A stretch of DNA of 64,000 nt from Gammaproteobacteria bacterium. Its GTDB lineage: Bacteria; Pseudomonadota; Gammaproteobacteria; GCA-001735895. The position numbers and the translations under genes are program-made. Below are positions 17,094 to 28,181 of this stretch, piece after piece. The notes beneath the pieces were generated by a model. It was given only the letters and a program-made list of their open reading frames with translations. It was not told the origin of the DNA and ran no database searches. Each line of letters opens with the position of its first letter. Position 1 is the stretch's first letter. The DNA is taken from the NCBI GenBank assembly GCA_022340305.1, contig JAJDOF010000071.1, forward strand, positions 51,425 through 115,424, given 5' to 3'.

Positions 17094-18637
17094 AGCGCAA
17101 GCCCCGGCAGCAGCGTAGTGTCGTCGAGGGCAGCGATAAACTGACGCTCGAATACCATTTGTTTGATCATTGCGATGTCGTCGGCCAGATAGCGGTCGGC
17201 TGCGAGCGGCGCCACTTTTTCGCGTAATGCCGCCATTACCCGGCGCAGCTCTGAACTGGTTTTTAGCGGCGCTCGGAACTCGATGCCCTGAGTGCTGATC
17301 ATCAGTTCGATGGCGATGATGTGCGCCAGATTATGGTTCATTTCGGTGATACGCCGGGCACCGTGGCAAGCCATGGAAACGTGGTCTTCCTGGTTGGCGC
17401 TGGTCGGGGTTGAATCGATCGAGCAGGGAGCCGCGCGTTGTTTATTTTCGGACATCAATGCCGCCGCCGTCACCTCGGCGATCATGAAACCCGAATTGAG
17501 CCCGGGGTCCGGGGTCAGGAATGCCGGTAGACCGAAGTTTTGTGCCGGGTCAACAGTAATCGCAATGCGCCGCTCGGTGATCGAGCCGATTTCGGAAATG
17601 GCCAGTGCGCACTGGTCCGCGGCGAACGCGACTGGCTCGGCATGAAAATTACCGCCCGACAGGATGGAGCCGTCTTCGATCACCACGATCGGGTTGTCGG
17701 TTACCGCATTGGCTTCGATTTCGAGCGTCTGTGCAACCTGGCGAAACTGGTCGAGGCAGGCGCCCATGACCTGCGGTTGGCAACGCACGCTATAGGGGTC
17801 CTGCACGCGTTCGTCGTTGACGCGATGCGATTCGCGGATCTCCGAATCCCCCAGCAAGCCGCGCAAGCTGTCTGCGGCATCGATCTGGCCGCGTAGCCCG
17901 CGCAAGAGGTGAATTTCAGGGCGAAAAGGTGCGGTCGAATTCATCAGCGCATCGGTGCTCAGCGCGCCCGAGATCAGCGCGGTTTGCGCCAGACTCCAGC
18001 CATCAAACAACCCCGCCAGGGCCAGTGCAGTCGACACCTGGGTACCGTTAATCATGCCGAGACCTTCCTTGGGGCCAAGCACCAGTGCCTCGAGGCCGCT
18101 CGCTTGCAGGGCCTCGGCCGCGGGCATTTTAACACCCCGCAACAGTACCTGGCCTGCACCGATCATGGCCGCGGTGACGTGTGCCAGCGGCGCCAGGTCG
18201 CCCGAGGCACCAACCGAACCCTGACCGGGAACGATGGGAATCAGGTCGTGATGCAAAAATGCCTGCAGTTGTTCGATCAGGCGCCAGCGTACACCCGAGG
18301 CGCCGCGCCCGAGCGACAGCATCTTGAGGACCATGATCAGGCGCACTACGGGTCGAGCCAGCGGCTCACCGACGCCACAGCAATGCGACAGGATCAGGTT
18401 GCGTTGCAACTGTGACGTGTGTTTGGCAGGGATGCGGGTGCTGGCGAGTTTGCCGAACCCTGTGTTGATACCATATACGGCCGTATCACCACTGGCAGCA
18501 GCGGCGACTACTGCGGCAGCGGCGTCGACACGGGTGCGGCAGTCTGGGTCAATGCTCACTGCCAGGTCTTCGCGGAATACCCGGTGCAATTCGGCGAGCG
18601 TTGTTTTGCCTGGAGTCAGGGTTAGCTTGTCAGTCAC
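17090..18637 (-). CDS. hutH: Histidine ammonia-lyase
   Basis: A 515-residue cytoplasmic histidase converting L-histidine to urocanate and ammonia. The self-processing MIO tripeptide Ala144-Ser145-Gly146 is seen in [14 protein letters not shown], and [12 protein letters not shown] holds the family's N-terminal active-site tyrosine. DNPIVV and EAEP-type segments ([14 protein letters not shown]) also match. Length is typical. It starts 11 bases after hutF and overlaps hutG by 4 bases, so the three genes form one transcript that probably starts at the hutF/hutI intergenic region. Confidence 0.97.
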   Translation of the reverse strand: MTDKLTLTPGKTTLAELHRVFREDLAVSIDPDCRTRVDAAAAVVAAAASGDTAVYGINTGFGKLASTRIPAKHTSQLQRNLILSHCCGVGEPLARPVVRLIMVLKMLSLGRGASGVRWRLIEQLQAFLHHDLIPIVPGQGSVGASGDLAPLAHVTAAMIGAGQVLLRGVKMPAAEALQASGLEALVLGPKEGLGMINGTQVSTALALAGLFDGWSLAQTALISGALSTDALMNSTAPFRPEIHLLRGLRGQIDAADSLRGLLGDSEIRESHRVNDERVQDPYSVRCQPQVMGACLDQFRQVAQTLEIEANAVTDNPIVVIEDGSILSGGNFHAEPVAFAADQCALAISEIGSITERRIAITVDPAQNFGLPAFLTPDPGLNSGFMIAEVTAAALMSENKQRAAPCSIDSTPTSANQEDHVSMACHGARRITEMNHNLAHIIAIELMISTQGIEFRAPLKTSSELRRVMAALREKVAPLAADRYLADDIAMIKQMVFERQFIAALDDTTLLPGLAL

Positions 18638-18648
18638 GACGGTATCCT

Positions 18649-20013
18649 CTAGTTGGCCAGATAGTCGAGCGTGTTGCGGTAATTACGCGCAATCTCGTCT
18701 TCGTTGGCGTGGTGACCATTATCGATAACCTTGTTGCCGCCGACATAGACGTCGCGCACCAGGTTATCGTTTCCGGAAAATATCCAGCTATCCAGTAAAT
18801 CGTCAGTGGCGCGTCCATAAAGGCGTGGATGACTGTGGTCGAGCACCACGAAGTCGGCACGGGAGCCGGTCTCGATGCGTCCGAGACGACGACCACAGGC
18901 GCGTGCGCCGCCGGCCAGTGCACCATCCAGCAAGTTACGTCCGGTGTTGGCTGTGGTTGGCGACACCAGCACGTTACGGCGGCGCGTCTGCAGGCGCATG
19001 CCGTACTCGAGCCAGCGTAATTCTTCGACCGGATCGATCGAGATATGGCTGTCGGAGCCGATCGCCCAGCAACCCTGTTGCGCAAAAAACTCGGCGGCAT
19101 TGAAAAAGCCGTCGCCGAGATTTGCTTCGGTGGTCGGGCAGAGACCGGCGATGCATCCGCTTGCGGCCATCCTCGAGGTTTCGGCTGCGCTCATGTGGGT
19201 GGCGTGAATCAGGCACCAGTTCTGATCGACGGCAAAGTTATCGTAAAGCCATTCAACCGGGCGTTGATTACACCAGGCCAGGCAATCGTCGACCTCTTTT
19301 GTCTGCTCGGCGATGTGCAGGTGAATCGCGGCGAGGTCATCCAGCGCGGCGATGACTTCGCTCAGCAATTCGCGGTTGATGGCGCGCAGCGAATGCGGCG
19401 CGATGCCGACCGCACAATTACCGTCACCGGCAGTCGCCGATTGCAGAGTCTTGACGATATCGACAAATTCATCAGCATTGTTCAGAAACCGTCTCTGCCC
19501 ATCCAGCGGGTCGGCGCTGCCGAAACCACCGTAGCGGTAAAGCACTGGCAAGGCGGTAAAACCGATGCCGACCTGGCGCGCCGCCTGCAGGCATTGCAGG
19601 CTCATCTCCGCGCGGTTGCCATAGGGCTTGCCGTCGATGCCGTGGTGCAGGTACTGGAATTCACCGACGCAACCATAGCCTGCCTTCAGCATCTCGAGGT
19701 AAAGCTGGGCGGCGATGTGGTTCAGGTGCTCGGGCTGAATTCGCTCCAGGTAGTGATACATCACCTTGCGCCAGGTCCAGAAGCTGTCAGCGCTGTCGCC
19801 GGCACGCTCGCCGAGGCCCGCCATCGCGCGCTGGTGCGCGTGCGAGTGAACGTTCGGAATGGCCGCGATCAACCATTCGACGCGTTCGCCGTCCAAATAG
19901 GGTGTATCCGCTGAAACGCTGATGATATCGCCATTAGCATCGATATCGATCCCAACCGATTTAGCCCAGCCGTCGGGCAGCAGGGCCGCCGCCGCCCAGA
20001 TCCTGGAAGTCAT
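18649..20013 (-). CDS. hutF: Formimidoylglutamate deiminase
   Basis: A 454-residue amidohydrolase-superfamily enzyme that converts N-formimidoyl-L-glutamate to N-formylglutamate and ammonia. The first metal motif is [21 protein letters not shown] near residue 55; later metal ligands are in [15 protein letters not shown], and in [20 protein letters not shown]. It is the first gene of the leftward hut operon; its start at 20013 is 40 bases from the palindromic operator. The gene's presence places the locus in the five-enzyme pathway typical of Pseudomonas. Confidence 0.96.
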   Translation of the reverse strand: MTSRIWAAAALLPDGWAKSVGIDIDANGDIISVSADTPYLDGERVEWLIAAIPNVHSHAHQRAMAGLGERAGDSADSFWTWRKVMYHYLERIQPEHLNHIAAQLYLEMLKAGYGCVGEFQYLHHGIDGKPYGNRAEMSLQCLQAARQVGIGFTALPVLYRYGGFGSADPLDGQRRFLNNADEFVDIVKTLQSATAGDGNCAVGIAPHSLRAINRELLSEVIAALDDLAAIHLHIAEQTKEVDDCLAWCNQRPVEWLYDNFAVDQNWCLIHATHMSAAETSRMAASGCIAGLCPTTEANLGDGFFNAAEFFAQQGCWAIGSDSHISIDPVEELRWLEYGMRLQTRRRNVLVSPTTANTGRNLLDGALAGGARACGRRLGRIETGSRADFVVLDHSHPRLYGRATDDLLDSWIFSGNDNLVRDVYVGGNKVIDNGHHANEDEIARNYRNTLDYLAN

Positions 20014-20053
20014 GTTTTAACCCGTGTTGCAATTGTTGGTTGGGCAGCGTATC

Positions 20054-20073
20054 ATACTTGTCTATACAAGTAT
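20054..20073. promoter_or_regulatory. Palindromic HutC operator
   Basis: A perfect inverted repeat, ATACTTGT then CTAT then ACAAGTAT, in the 77-base space between hutF and hutI. It resembles the TTGTATATACAA-type sites of GntR/HutC repressors. It is about 40 bases from hutF and 18 from hutI, so one dimer could control both divergent operons. The inducer would be urocanate, as for known HutC proteins. Confidence 0.82.
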
Positions 20074-20090
20074 AGCGAGCCATAGCCTTA

Positions 20091-21338
20091 ATGTCTCAAA
20101 CCTTACTCACGAATGCAACACTGGCCTGTATCGATGACAGCTCCGGTTACGGCCTGCGTGAAAACGCCGCGCTGCTGGTCGACGGTGGGCGCATTGCCTG
20201 GATCGGATCGACGCGCGATTGCCCGGTTTCGAGCGCGAATACCGCCATCAACGATGTCGAGGTTTACGATTGTGCCGGCAAGCTGGTCACGCCCGGATTG
20301 ATCGATTGCCATACTCATCTGGTGTATGGAGGTGATCGCGCCGACGAATTTGAAAGGCGCCTGGAAGGGGCAAGCTATGCCGAGATTGCGGCAAATGGTG
20401 GCGGCATCGTTGCCACGGTTATGGCAACGCGCGCGGCAACGGTGGAGCAGTTATTCGAGCAAGCCCTGCCACGTGCGCGGCAGCTCATGAGCGAGGGTTT
20501 GACGACAGTGGAAATCAAATCAGGTTACGGACTCGACAGTACCAATGAAATCAAGATGCTGCGGGTTGCCGCGATGATTGAAAACGAGCTTGGCTTGCGC
20601 GTGGTTAAAACCTTCCTGGGCGCACATGCGCTGCCGCCGGAATACGCCGACCGCAGCGACGACTACATCGACCTGGTATGCAATGAAATGCTACCCGCCG
20701 CCCACGCCGAAGGCCTGGTCGATGCGGTCGACGTATTCATCGAATCGATCGCTTTCAGTGTCGAACAGGGTGAGCGGGTGTTCGCCGCTGCGCAGCGACT
20801 GGGCTTGCCAATCAAGGCCCATGCCGAACAACTCAGCGACCTCGGCGGCGCGGTGATGGCAGCAACTCACGGTGCCCAGTCGGTCGATCACATTGAGTAC
20901 CTGGGTAACAAGGACGTTGCGCTGCTGGCGCAGAACGACTGCGTTGCCGTGTTGTTGCCAGGTGCGTTCTATGTGTTACGCGAGCAGCAGTTACCTCCGC
21001 TGGGTGCGTTGCGCGAGCAAAATGTTGCCATCGCCCTGGCGAGCGACTCCAATCCGGGCAGCTCACCCCTGCACTCGTTGTTACTGACGATGAACATGGC
21101 CTGCACCCTGTTTCGCATGACGCCCACCGAAGCCTTGCGCGGCATCACCATAAATGCCGCACGCGCGCTCGGACTCGCGCAGCAGATCGGTTCACTAGAA
21201 CCGGGCAAATTGGCGGATCTGGTGGTCTGGAACGTCGATCGACCGGCAATGCTCAGTTATCGCATTGGTATGAATCCCTGTGTTGCGGTGATGCAGGCCG
21301 GTCATTGGCGAAAATCCGGCCAGGGGATGTCGGCATGA
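20091..21338 (+). CDS. hutI: Imidazolonepropionase
   Basis: A 415-residue amidohydrolase that hydrolyses 4-imidazolone-5-propionate to N-formimidoyl-glutamate. The metal motif DCHTHLVYGGDRADEFERRL is near residue 73; TVEIKSGYGLD, KAHAEQLSD and ALASDSNPGSSP supply the other metal- and substrate-binding segments. It is the first gene of the rightward hut operon and overlaps hutC by 4 bases. Its start codon lies just 17 bases downstream of the HutC operator. Confidence 0.97.
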   Translation: MSQTLLTNATLACIDDSSGYGLRENAALLVDGGRIAWIGSTRDCPVSSANTAINDVEVYDCAGKLVTPGLIDCHTHLVYGGDRADEFERRLEGASYAEIAANGGGIVATVMATRAATVEQLFEQALPRARQLMSEGLTTVEIKSGYGLDSTNEIKMLRVAAMIENELGLRVVKTFLGAHALPPEYADRSDDYIDLVCNEMLPAAHAEGLVDAVDVFIESIAFSVEQGERVFAAAQRLGLPIKAHAEQLSDLGGAVMAATHGAQSVDHIEYLGNKDVALLAQNDCVAVLLPGAFYVLREQQLPPLGALREQNVAIALASDSNPGSSPLHSLLLTMNMACTLFRMTPTEALRGITINAARALGLAQQIGSLEPGKLADLVVWNVDRPAMLSYRIGMNPCVAVMQAGHWRKSGQGMSA

Positions 21339-22096
21339 GCGCGATACTGGACAGCTTTGACGATATCAGCAAGGGCGCGCCCGAGCCGATTTACCAGCAG
21401 ATCAAAAATACCATCCAGCAGCACATCGCCAGCGGCGAATGGGAGGCGGGGCAGAAACTGCCTTCCGAAAACGAATTGGTCGCCGCACTCAAGGTTAGCC
21501 GCATGACCATAAACCGCGCGCTGAGTGAGCTGACCCAGGAAGGTCTGATCAAGCGCGTGCACGGACTCGGGTCGTTTGTCGCCGAACGGCCACGCCACGC
21601 GAGCCTGATCGAACTTCAAGACATTGCGCTTGAAGTTGCCCGCGACGGCAAACAGCATCGTTCGTGGATCTTGCGGCAGCTAACGATGCCTGCAGATGTG
21701 CATATCGCAGCCCAACTGGAATTGCCGATCGGCAGCCAGGTTTTTCATCTGAGTGCGGTGCACTACCAGGATGATCTGCCGATTCAGCTCGAATCGCGCT
21801 ATGTAAACCCGGCCGCCATGCCGCATTTCATAGAGCAGGACTTCAACCGAATGACAGCCACCGCCTACTTGCTGGAGCAATTCAAGCCCGATGAAATGGA
21901 GCATCGCGTCAGCGCCATGATGCCCGACGTGCAGAGCTGCGAGTTGCTGGCCATGCAAGCCGGACAGCCCTGCCTGCAATTGACACGACGTACCTGGCGC
22001 CAACAGCAGGTGGTCACTTATGTGACCTTAACTTACCCCGGTGATCGCTACGAACTCGGCGCTCGATATGCCACCAACGAATACCAGCTGCGCTAG
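21335..22096 (+). CDS. hutC: Histidine utilisation repressor HutC
   Basis: A 253-residue GntR-family repressor. The start at 21335 overlaps the hutI stop (ATGA); the frame is open 30 bases further upstream but inside hutI. The N-terminal winged helix covers about residues 15-80 (PIYQQIKNTIQQHIASGEWEAG, then LKVSRMTINRALSELTQEGLI), and the C-terminal UTRA ligand domain about residues 95-250 (VFHLSAVHYQDDLPIQLESRYV). It should bind urocanate and release the palindromic operator. Being inside the operon it controls its own synthesis. Confidence 0.96.
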   Translation: MSAILDSFDDISKGAPEPIYQQIKNTIQQHIASGEWEAGQKLPSENELVAALKVSRMTINRALSELTQEGLIKRVHGLGSFVAERPRHASLIELQDIALEVARDGKQHRSWILRQLTMPADVHIAAQLELPIGSQVFHLSAVHYQDDLPIQLESRYVNPAAMPHFIEQDFNRMTATAYLLEQFKPDEMEHRVSAMMPDVQSCELLAMQAGQPCLQLTRRTWRQQQVVTYVTLTYPGDRYELGARYATNEYQLR

Positions 22097-22121
22097 CAGC
22101 CACTAAAAAGAGGACACTGAA

Positions 22122-23795
22122 ATGCCATTAGATCGAACCGACAACAGCCGCAAAATCCGCGCACCGCGTGGCAGCGAACTGACCTGCAAGAGCTGGCTCA
22201 CCGAGGCGCCCTATCGCATGATTCAGAATAACCTGGATCCCGAGGTGGCGGAAAAGCCAGAGCAATTGATCGTCTACGGCGGCATTGGTCGCGCCGCGCG
22301 TAACTGGGAATGCTACGACAAGATTCTCGAATGCCTGCGCGAACTGAATGACGACGAAAGCCTGCTGGTGCAATCGGGTAAGCCGGTTGGTGTATTCAAG
22401 ACGCACGTCGACGCGCCGCGCGTGCTCATCGCCAACTCCAACCTGGTGCCACACTGGGCTAACTGGGAGCATTTCAACGAGCTGGATCGCAAGGGCCTGA
22501 TGATGTACGGCCAGATGACCGCGGGTTCGTGGATCTATATCGGCAGCCAGGGCATCGTGCAGGGTACTTACGAAACCTTTGTCGAGGCGGGTCGCCAGCA
22601 CTTTGACGGCGACACGCGCGGTAAATGGATCCTGACTTCGGGCCTTGGCGGTATGGGTGGTGCGCAGCCGTTGGCGGCGACAATGGCCGGTTTTAGCATG
22701 CTGTGCATCGAATGCGATGAATCACGCATCGACTTTCGTTTGCGCACCCGCTACCTCGACAAGAAGGCGGATTCATTGGAACAGGCGTTAAAGATGATCG
22801 ACGCAGCATGCGCCAACGGCGAGGCGCTGTCGGTGGGCCTGCTCGGTAATGGTGGCGAAATTCTACCGGAGCTGATCAAGCGCGGCGTCAAGCCGGATAT
22901 CGTGACCGATCAGACCTCGGCACACGACCCGGTGAATGGCTATCTGCCGATCGGCTGGAGCATGGAGCAGTGGGCAATCAAGCGCAACACGGATCCTGAG
23001 CTGGTGGCCGCCGAAGCACGCAAGTCGATGGCGGTGCACGTGCGTGCGATGTTGCAATTCCACGATCAGGGTATCCCGACGGTCGACTACGGCAACAACA
23101 TCCGCCAGGAAGCCTTCGACCAGGGCGTCAAGAACGCTTTCGATTTCCCCGGATTCGTGCCCGCTTACATCCGTCCGTTGTTCTGTCGTGGGGTGGGCCC
23201 GTTCCGCTGGGTAGCCTTATCGGGTGATCCCGAAGACATCTACAGGACCGATGCGAAAGTGAAGGAATTGATTCCGGACGATCCGCATCTGCACAACTGG
23301 CTCGACATGGCCAAAACCCGTATCAGCTTCCAGGGCTTGCCGGCACGCATCTGCTGGGTCGGCCTCGGTGACCGCGACCGACTCGGTCTCGCTTTCAACG
23401 AGATGGTCAAATCCGGTGAACTCAAGGCGCCGGTAGTCATCGGCCGCGACCACCTCGATTCCGGTTCGGTAGCGAGCCCCAATCGCGAGACCGAGGCGAT
23501 GATGGATGGTTCAGATGCCGTATCCGACTGGGCGCTGTTGAACCTGTTGCTGTCCACCGCGGGCGGTGCCACCTGGGTGTCTTTTCACCACGGCGGTGGT
23601 GTCGGTATGGGTTACTCGCAACATGCCGGTCTCGTCATCTGCTGCGATGGCAGCGATGCCGCCGCGGCACGCATCAAGCGCGTCTTGTGGAACGACCCGG
23701 CCACCGGTGTCATGCGCCACGCTGACGCCGGTTACGAGATTGCCAGGCAGTGTGCGCGTGAGAACGGTCTCAACCTCGGTGCTATCGAGCTCTGA
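22122..23795 (+). CDS. hutU: Urocanate hydratase
   Basis: A 557-residue urocanase, the usual length. It uses tightly bound NAD+ as an electrophile to hydrate urocanate to imidazolone propionate. The NAD-binding region is [17 protein letters not shown], and [25 protein letters not shown] carries the family's conserved cysteine. It begins 25 bases after hutC and is the last gene of the rightward operon; an intrinsic terminator follows at 23871. Confidence 0.97.
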   Translation: MPLDRTDNSRKIRAPRGSELTCKSWLTEAPYRMIQNNLDPEVAEKPEQLIVYGGIGRAARNWECYDKILECLRELNDDESLLVQSGKPVGVFKTHVDAPRVLIANSNLVPHWANWEHFNELDRKGLMMYGQMTAGSWIYIGSQGIVQGTYETFVEAGRQHFDGDTRGKWILTSGLGGMGGAQPLAATMAGFSMLCIECDESRIDFRLRTRYLDKKADSLEQALKMIDAACANGEALSVGLLGNGGEILPELIKRGVKPDIVTDQTSAHDPVNGYLPIGWSMEQWAIKRNTDPELVAAEARKSMAVHVRAMLQFHDQGIPTVDYGNNIRQEAFDQGVKNAFDFPGFVPAYIRPLFCRGVGPFRWVALSGDPEDIYRTDAKVKELIPDDPHLHNWLDMAKTRISFQGLPARICWVGLGDRDRLGLAFNEMVKSGELKAPVVIGRDHLDSGSVASPNRETEAMMDGSDAVSDWALLNLLLSTAGGATWVSFHHGGGVGMGYSQHAGLVICCDGSDAAAARIKRVLWNDPATGVMRHADAGYEIARQCARENGLNLGAIEL

Positions 23796-23815
23796 TAGCG
23801 TAGATCGAGATGTCA

Positions 23816-23834
23816 TCCCCGCGCAAGCGGGGAT
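23816..23834. repeat. Short REP-like palindrome after hutU
   Basis: ATCCCGC, a GCAA tetraloop, and GCGGGGAT form a near-perfect hairpin with one bulge, preceded by GTC. The same GTCAT(C/T)CC...GGGGAT core forms the termini of the two longer repeats at 55.2-55.4 kb, so this looks like a minimal member of a family dispersed in the genome. Confidence 0.6.
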
Positions 23835-23870
23835 CTTGCAAACGGCGATCGAGATCGAAGCTATAAATGT

Positions 23871-23897
23871 CCCCGGACGGCACGCCGGGGTTTTATT
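23871..23897 (+). terminator. Rho-independent terminator of hutICU
   Basis: CCCCGG (23871-23876), an 8-base loop, CCGGGG (23885-23890), then TTTTATT. It stands 75 bases after the hutU stop, before the convergent tcdA gene. Confidence 0.8.
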
Positions 23898-23970
23898 CGC
23901 GAAGGACGCTGCCAACCGCCGCTTGCGCCGGTTGGTCCCTAGCTGCTTTGATGGCCTTTCAGGTGTGACG

Positions 23971-24759
23971 CTATATCTGGGACTTAAGAAATTTACGGAT
24001 CGCATGCGAGGCGGCAGTGAAACCGAAGGCCGCGGTGACGCCGACGAAAGAACCGATGCCGGTGGTGCAGTCGAGCGTGGTGCGCTCGGGCGATTCGGGT
24101 TTCTCGTGGCTGACTCCGCCGTTTGCCGTGGGGTACACGGCCTGTTCGGCTGAGAACACGCAGTCCATCGCGTAGCGGCGTTTCGGGTTTCGACTGTAGC
24201 CCAGTTGTTGGCGCAGATGCGATCGCACGCTGGCGAGTAGCGGGTCGTTGAAGCACAGCGTCAGGTCCTTGACCTCAATCTGCGTGGGATCGCTGCGCCC
24301 ACCGGCGCCGCCGGTGGAGACGCAGCGAATCTTGTTGCGTCGGCAATGGTGCATCAGGCTTAGTTTGTGCGAGACATGGTCGATCGCGTCAATGACGTAG
24401 TCGAACTGCGCGAAATTGAACTTGTCAATGCTGGCGCGCGTGACCAGGTCGTCGACTGCCGCACAGTCACACTCCGGATTGATCGCCAATATGCGTTCCC
24501 GCAACACTTCAACCTTGGAGCGATCGATGCTGTTTGCCAGGGTGTGAATCTGGCGGTTGGTGTTGCTGATGTGAATGTCATCGTGATCGATCAGCGTGAT
24601 GTGGCCGATGCCGGAGCGCGCGCAGGCCTCGGCCGCCCAGGAACCGACACCGCCGACCCCAACGATGCAAAACCGTGCGCGTTGCAGTGCGCCGAGCGCC
24701 GCTGCGCCGAAAATCCGGCCCAGGCCTTCGAAACGTTGCAGGTATTGCTGGCTTGGCAT
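23971..24759 (-). CDS. tcdA: tRNA threonylcarbamoyladenosine dehydratase
   Basis: A 262-residue ThiF/E1-like protein (TcdA/CsdL). The ATP-binding motif is IVGVGGVGSWAAEACARSGIG, followed by LIDHDDIHISNTNRQIHTL with the acidic and arginine residues of the adenylating site. It cyclises t6A37 of ANN-decoding tRNAs to ct6A using ATP. The C-terminus has SFVGVTAAFGFTAASHAIRKFL, a membrane-like helix typical of the family. It is a single gene, convergent with hutU and divergent from gmk. Confidence 0.94.
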   Translation of the reverse strand: MPSQQYLQRFEGLGRIFGAAALGALQRARFCIVGVGGVGSWAAEACARSGIGHITLIDHDDIHISNTNRQIHTLANSIDRSKVEVLRERILAINPECDCAAVDDLVTRASIDKFNFAQFDYVIDAIDHVSHKLSLMHHCRRNKIRCVSTGGAGGRSDPTQIEVKDLTLCFNDPLLASVRSHLRQQLGYSRNPKRRYAMDCVFSAEQAVYPTANGGVSHEKPESPERTTLDCTTGIGSFVGVTAAFGFTAASHAIRKFLKSQI

Positions 24760-24793
24760 TTAATCCGTTTTTTAGTTTAGTTCGGGAAGTGTA

Positions 24794-24822
24794 TTGGTCT
24801 ATAGTTGATCTGTCATTACAAT
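24794..24822 (+). promoter_or_regulatory. Possible sigma70 promoter of gmk
   Basis: TTGGTC (24794-24799), a 17-base spacer, and TACAAT (24817-24822). The -10 is good and the -35 weak. Transcription would start near 24829, about 38 bases before gmk. Confidence 0.45.
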
Positions 24823-24866
24823 AGATTGCTGAGCCATTCGCGCGTGGAGAATAACTGGAAACCTTG

Positions 24867-25493
24867 GTGAGTACAGCCTGCCTTTTTACCATTTCGGCGC
24901 CCTCCGGCGCGGGCAAAACCAGCCTGGTCAAGGCCCTGCTGGACAAGCGCGGCGCTGAAGTAGCGGTGTCCGTATCGCATTCGACGCGGCCGATACGTCC
25001 CGGCGAGGTCGACGGCGTGGCTTATCACTTCGTATCGCTGGTCGAGTTCGAGCAAATGGTGGCGCATGGTGAGTTTCTGGAGAGTGCTCGCGTCTTTGAC
25101 AACTGTTACGGCACGGCACGCAGCTCGGTGGCTTCACTGTTGGCCAGCGGCAAGCACGTCATTCTCGAAATCGATTGGCAGGGTGCGCGCCAGGTAAAGG
25201 CGAAAATGCCGGATACCGTGGGTATATTTATTTTGCCACCCTCGCGTGAACAACTGGAGCAACGCTTGCGCGCCCGCGGTACCGACGATGAAACGGTGAT
25301 CGCGCGGCGGATGCGCGATGCGGACCGGGAAATGTCACACTATCATGACGCCGAGTACCTGGTCATTAACGATGACTTCGAGCAAGCCCTTTACGACCTG
25401 GATTCCATCATCCATAGCCAGGGTTTGACGCTGCAGCGCCAGGCACTAAAAAACCAGTCGCTGATCGATTCGATTCCCGCCGCAATCGAATAG
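24867..25493 (+). CDS. gmk: Guanylate kinase
   Basis: A 208-residue kinase phosphorylating GMP to GDP. The P-loop is SAPSGAGKTSLVKALL; SHSTRPIRPGEVDGVAYHFVS holds the GMP-binding residues and IDWQGARQVKAKMP the other conserved strand. A GTG at 24867 was taken as start because it gives the family N-terminal length; a TTG directly before it (24864) is equally possible. The order gmk-rpoZ-spoT is the standard gammaproteobacterial arrangement, tying nucleotide supply to ppGpp metabolism. Confidence 0.95.
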   Translation: MSTACLFTISAPSGAGKTSLVKALLDKRGAEVAVSVSHSTRPIRPGEVDGVAYHFVSLVEFEQMVAHGEFLESARVFDNCYGTARSSVASLLASGKHVILEIDWQGARQVKAKMPDTVGIFILPPSREQLEQRLRARGTDDETVIARRMRDADREMSHYHDAEYLVINDDFEQALYDLDSIIHSQGLTLQRQALKNQSLIDSIPAAIE

Positions 25494-25574
25494 CGAATAA
25501 TCGGTTGCAAACCTTTAGGTTTGCCGGTTTTTCCGCTATCATTGCGCCCCTTTTAAAAACCTGGATCTAATCGC

Positions 25575-25865
25575 ATGGCGCGAATCACCGTAGAAGACTG
25601 CCTCGAGCACGTTGAAAATCGTTTTGACCTGGTAATGCTTGCGGCGCGGCGGGCGCGCCAGATCTCCCGGGGTGCCGAACCGCTGGTGCCGCCGGAAAAT
25701 GACAAGCCCACCGTTATCGCGCTGCGTGAAATCGCTGAAAACCTGATCAATACCGCGTCCATGGACGAAATGGAAGCCAGGGCGCAAATTGAAAAGATCT
25801 CGACCGACGATGACTTGATCCGCCAGATCGCCCAGGCCAGCATGGAGCGGGACAACGACGACTAG
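25575..25865 (+). CDS. rpoZ: RNA polymerase omega subunit
   Basis: A 96-residue omega subunit: [29 protein letters not shown] at the N-terminus and [15 protein letters not shown] in the centre, both diagnostic. It assists assembly of the beta-prime subunit and forms part of ppGpp site 1 on RNA polymerase. It lies 81 bases after gmk and 133 before spoT, with a terminator-like hairpin in between. Confidence 0.96.
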   Translation: MARITVEDCLEHVENRFDLVMLAARRARQISRGAEPLVPPENDKPTVIALREIAENLINTASMDEMEARAQIEKISTDDDLIRQIAQASMERDNDD

Positions 25866-25897
25866 GCGATTCCCGTTACAACAGTTGAATACCCGGA

Positions 25898-25923
25898 ACG
25901 GCCGCTTTTGCGGCCGTTTCTTA
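25898..25923 (+). terminator. Terminator-like hairpin after rpoZ
   Basis: ACGGCCGC (25898-25905), TTTT loop, GCGGCCGT (25910-25917), then TTCTTAT. The stem is perfect but the T-tract is interrupted, so termination may be partial, with readthrough to spoT. Confidence 0.6.
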
Positions 25924-25998
25924 TATTGCCCCCTGCTTCTTGTAAATTATGTTATAAAACCCCATTAAGTTGTTGTTTTTACGATTCACAGGAGTGTC

Positions 25999-28164
25999 AT
26001 GGGGGCGAATTACGCCAATCTGTTTGAAGTCATCGCCGGCGACGTCGGCGCCAGCGATGACGTTACCCGTATTTCCGAATTGTGCGGCGAGCTCGATGCT
26101 TATCTCGAGCCGGTACAGGTCGAGGAAATCTACCGGGCTTACCTGGTCGGTGCAGCGGCCCACGAAGGTCAGAGTCGGGTATCGGGTGAGCCCTATATCA
26201 GTCACCCGGTGGCGGTCGCGCGCATACTCGCGGAAATGCGCATGGACAGCAAAAGTATTATCGCCGCGATCCTGCACGATGTGATCGAGGATACGCCGAC
26301 ACTCAAGGAGCAGATCGCCTCCCAGTTCGGCAACGAGGTAGCCGAACTGGTCGACGGGGTCAGCAAGTTGACCCAGATCGACTTTCGCAGCAAGGCCGAG
26401 GCGCAGGCAGAAAATTTTCGCAAGATGATGCTGGCAATGGTCAAGGACATACGCGTCATCATCATCAAGCTTGCCGATCGCCTGCATAATATGCGTACCC
26501 TCGATGCCATGCCGCCGCACAAACGCCGTCGCATCGCCCGTGAAACCATGGACATCTACGCGCCCATCGCGAATCGGCTCGGTATCTTCAAGATGCGCCA
26601 TGAATTGCTCGACCTGTCTATCAAGGCGGCTTACCCGATGCGCTATCGCGCGCTGGAAAGTGCCTGCAAGGAAGTGGTCGGTTATCGCAAGGAAATCTTC
26701 AATACCATCGAGGCGGCTATTCGCCAACGGCTGAAGGATGGCAATATCGATGCCACGGTCAAGTACCGGCAAAAGAATATCCACAGCATTTATCGCAAGA
26801 TGAAGGAGAAGAAACTCAGTTTCAAGGAGCTCACCGATGTCTTCGGTGTGCGCATCATGACCGAGTCGGTGGACGACTGCTATCGAGTGCTCGGCGTGAT
26901 GCATAATCTCTACAAGCCGCTGCCGGGTAAGTTCAAGGATTATCTGGCGATTCCGAAAACCAACGGCTACCAGTCATTACACAGCAGTCTTTTCGGACCG
27001 CATGGCGTCGCCATCGAGGTACAGATACGTACTACCGAAATGGATTACTTCGCCGAGTCCGGTATTGCCGCGCACTGGATATACAAGGAAGGCGAAACAA
27101 ATACCGGCAGTGCGCAGACGCGTGCGTTGGAGTGGCTCAAGAACCTGCTCGAGATGCAGCAGATGTCGGGTAGCTCGCAGGAGTTTCTGGAGAGCGTCAA
27201 GGTCGACCTGTTCCCCGATGAAATTTACGTGTTTACACCGAAAGGTAATATCAAGAAACTGCCGCGCGGAGCTACCGTGGTCGATTTCGCCTACGCGGTG
27301 CATACCGATGTGGGAAATACCTGTGTGGCTGCGCGCATCGATCACCAGATGTCACCGTTGGGCAGCAAGCTTTACAACGGCCAGACGATTGAAATCATCT
27401 GTTCGGAAGCAAGCAGGCCGCATCCAAGTTGGCTCGATTTCGTGCATACCGCGAAGGCGCGTACCAATATCCGACACTTTCTCAAGTCGCTACAGATAAC
27501 CGAGGCGATCTCGCTGGGGCAGCGTTTATTACAGCGTTCAGTCAACCAGATCAAGGGCACGGAGTTCGAGATTTCTGCGGCTATGTACCGGAAGATCCTC
27601 GACCAGTACCACATTGCCGACGACCAGGAATTGCTGGCCGAAATCGGTCTCGGTAATCGCAATTCGAGCCTGGTAGCGAAAGCCATGTTCGACATCGAGG
27701 ACGATGTTACCGGATTTGATGACAGCGGCAAGCCACTTGCGATCAAGGGGACCGAGGGTATGGTCGTGTCATTTGCCAAGTGTTGCCGACCCGTGCCGGG
27801 AGATGCGATTGCCGGCTTCATGTCCTCGGGCAAAGGTATCGTAATACACCAGCGTACCTGTCCCAATATGACTGAACGCGCCAAGGAAGACCGGCAGTTG
27901 TCGGTGCAGTGGTCGGAACAGGTCGAGGGTGAGTTTCTTGCCTATATGCGCGTCCAGGTCGCCAATCAGCGCGGGGTGCTCGCGACCCTGGCGGCAACCA
28001 TCGCCAATACCGCGTCCAATATCGAACACGTTAACCTGACGGAGAAAGATGGCCGCATCTCGACTATCGAATTCGTAGTCACGGTAACCGATCGCACTCA
28101 CCTGGCGCGCATCATGAAAAAACTGCGCGGCCTGGGAGTCGTCAACCGCATCTGGCGCAAATAG
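25999..28164 (+). CDS. spoT: Bifunctional (p)ppGpp synthetase/hydrolase SpoT
   Basis: A 721-residue RelA/SpoT homologue. Domains in order: HD hydrolase ([21 protein letters not shown] with the HDxxED motif intact, about residues 70-200), synthetase ([19 protein letters not shown] and IQIRT-type [20 protein letters not shown], about residues 240-380), TGS ([21 protein letters not shown], about 400-460), and a C-terminal ACT domain ([19 protein letters not shown]). The intact hydrolase motif identifies SpoT rather than RelA. A good Shine-Dalgarno (AGGAG at 25990) precedes the ATG. Confidence 0.96.
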   Translation: MGANYANLFEVIAGDVGASDDVTRISELCGELDAYLEPVQVEEIYRAYLVGAAAHEGQSRVSGEPYISHPVAVARILAEMRMDSKSIIAAILHDVIEDTPTLKEQIASQFGNEVAELVDGVSKLTQIDFRSKAEAQAENFRKMMLAMVKDIRVIIIKLADRLHNMRTLDAMPPHKRRRIARETMDIYAPIANRLGIFKMRHELLDLSIKAAYPMRYRALESACKEVVGYRKEIFNTIEAAIRQRLKDGNIDATVKYRQKNIHSIYRKMKEKKLSFKELTDVFGVRIMTESVDDCYRVLGVMHNLYKPLPGKFKDYLAIPKTNGYQSLHSSLFGPHGVAIEVQIRTTEMDYFAESGIAAHWIYKEGETNTGSAQTRALEWLKNLLEMQQMSGSSQEFLESVKVDLFPDEIYVFTPKGNIKKLPRGATVVDFAYAVHTDVGNTCVAARIDHQMSPLGSKLYNGQTIEIICSEASRPHPSWLDFVHTAKARTNIRHFLKSLQITEAISLGQRLLQRSVNQIKGTEFEISAAMYRKILDQYHIADDQELLAEIGLGNRNSSLVAKAMFDIEDDVTGFDDSGKPLAIKGTEGMVVSFAKCCRPVPGDAIAGFMSSGKGIVIHQRTCPNMTERAKEDRQLSVQWSEQVEGEFLAYMRVQVANQRGVLATLAATIANTASNIEHVNLTEKDGRISTIEFVVTVTDRTHLARIMKKLRGLGVVNRIWRK

Positions 28165-28181
28165 ACTTTGCCGGCAGCGCG

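Noticed and set aside
19045..19914. A 289-codon rightward frame opposite hutF
   Set aside because: Antisense shadow in GC-rich DNA; hutF carries the amidohydrolase motifs and fits the operon.
25921..26904. A 327-codon leftward frame opposite spoT
   Set aside because: Antisense shadow; spoT has HD, synthetase, TGS and ACT domains and a good ribosome binding site.
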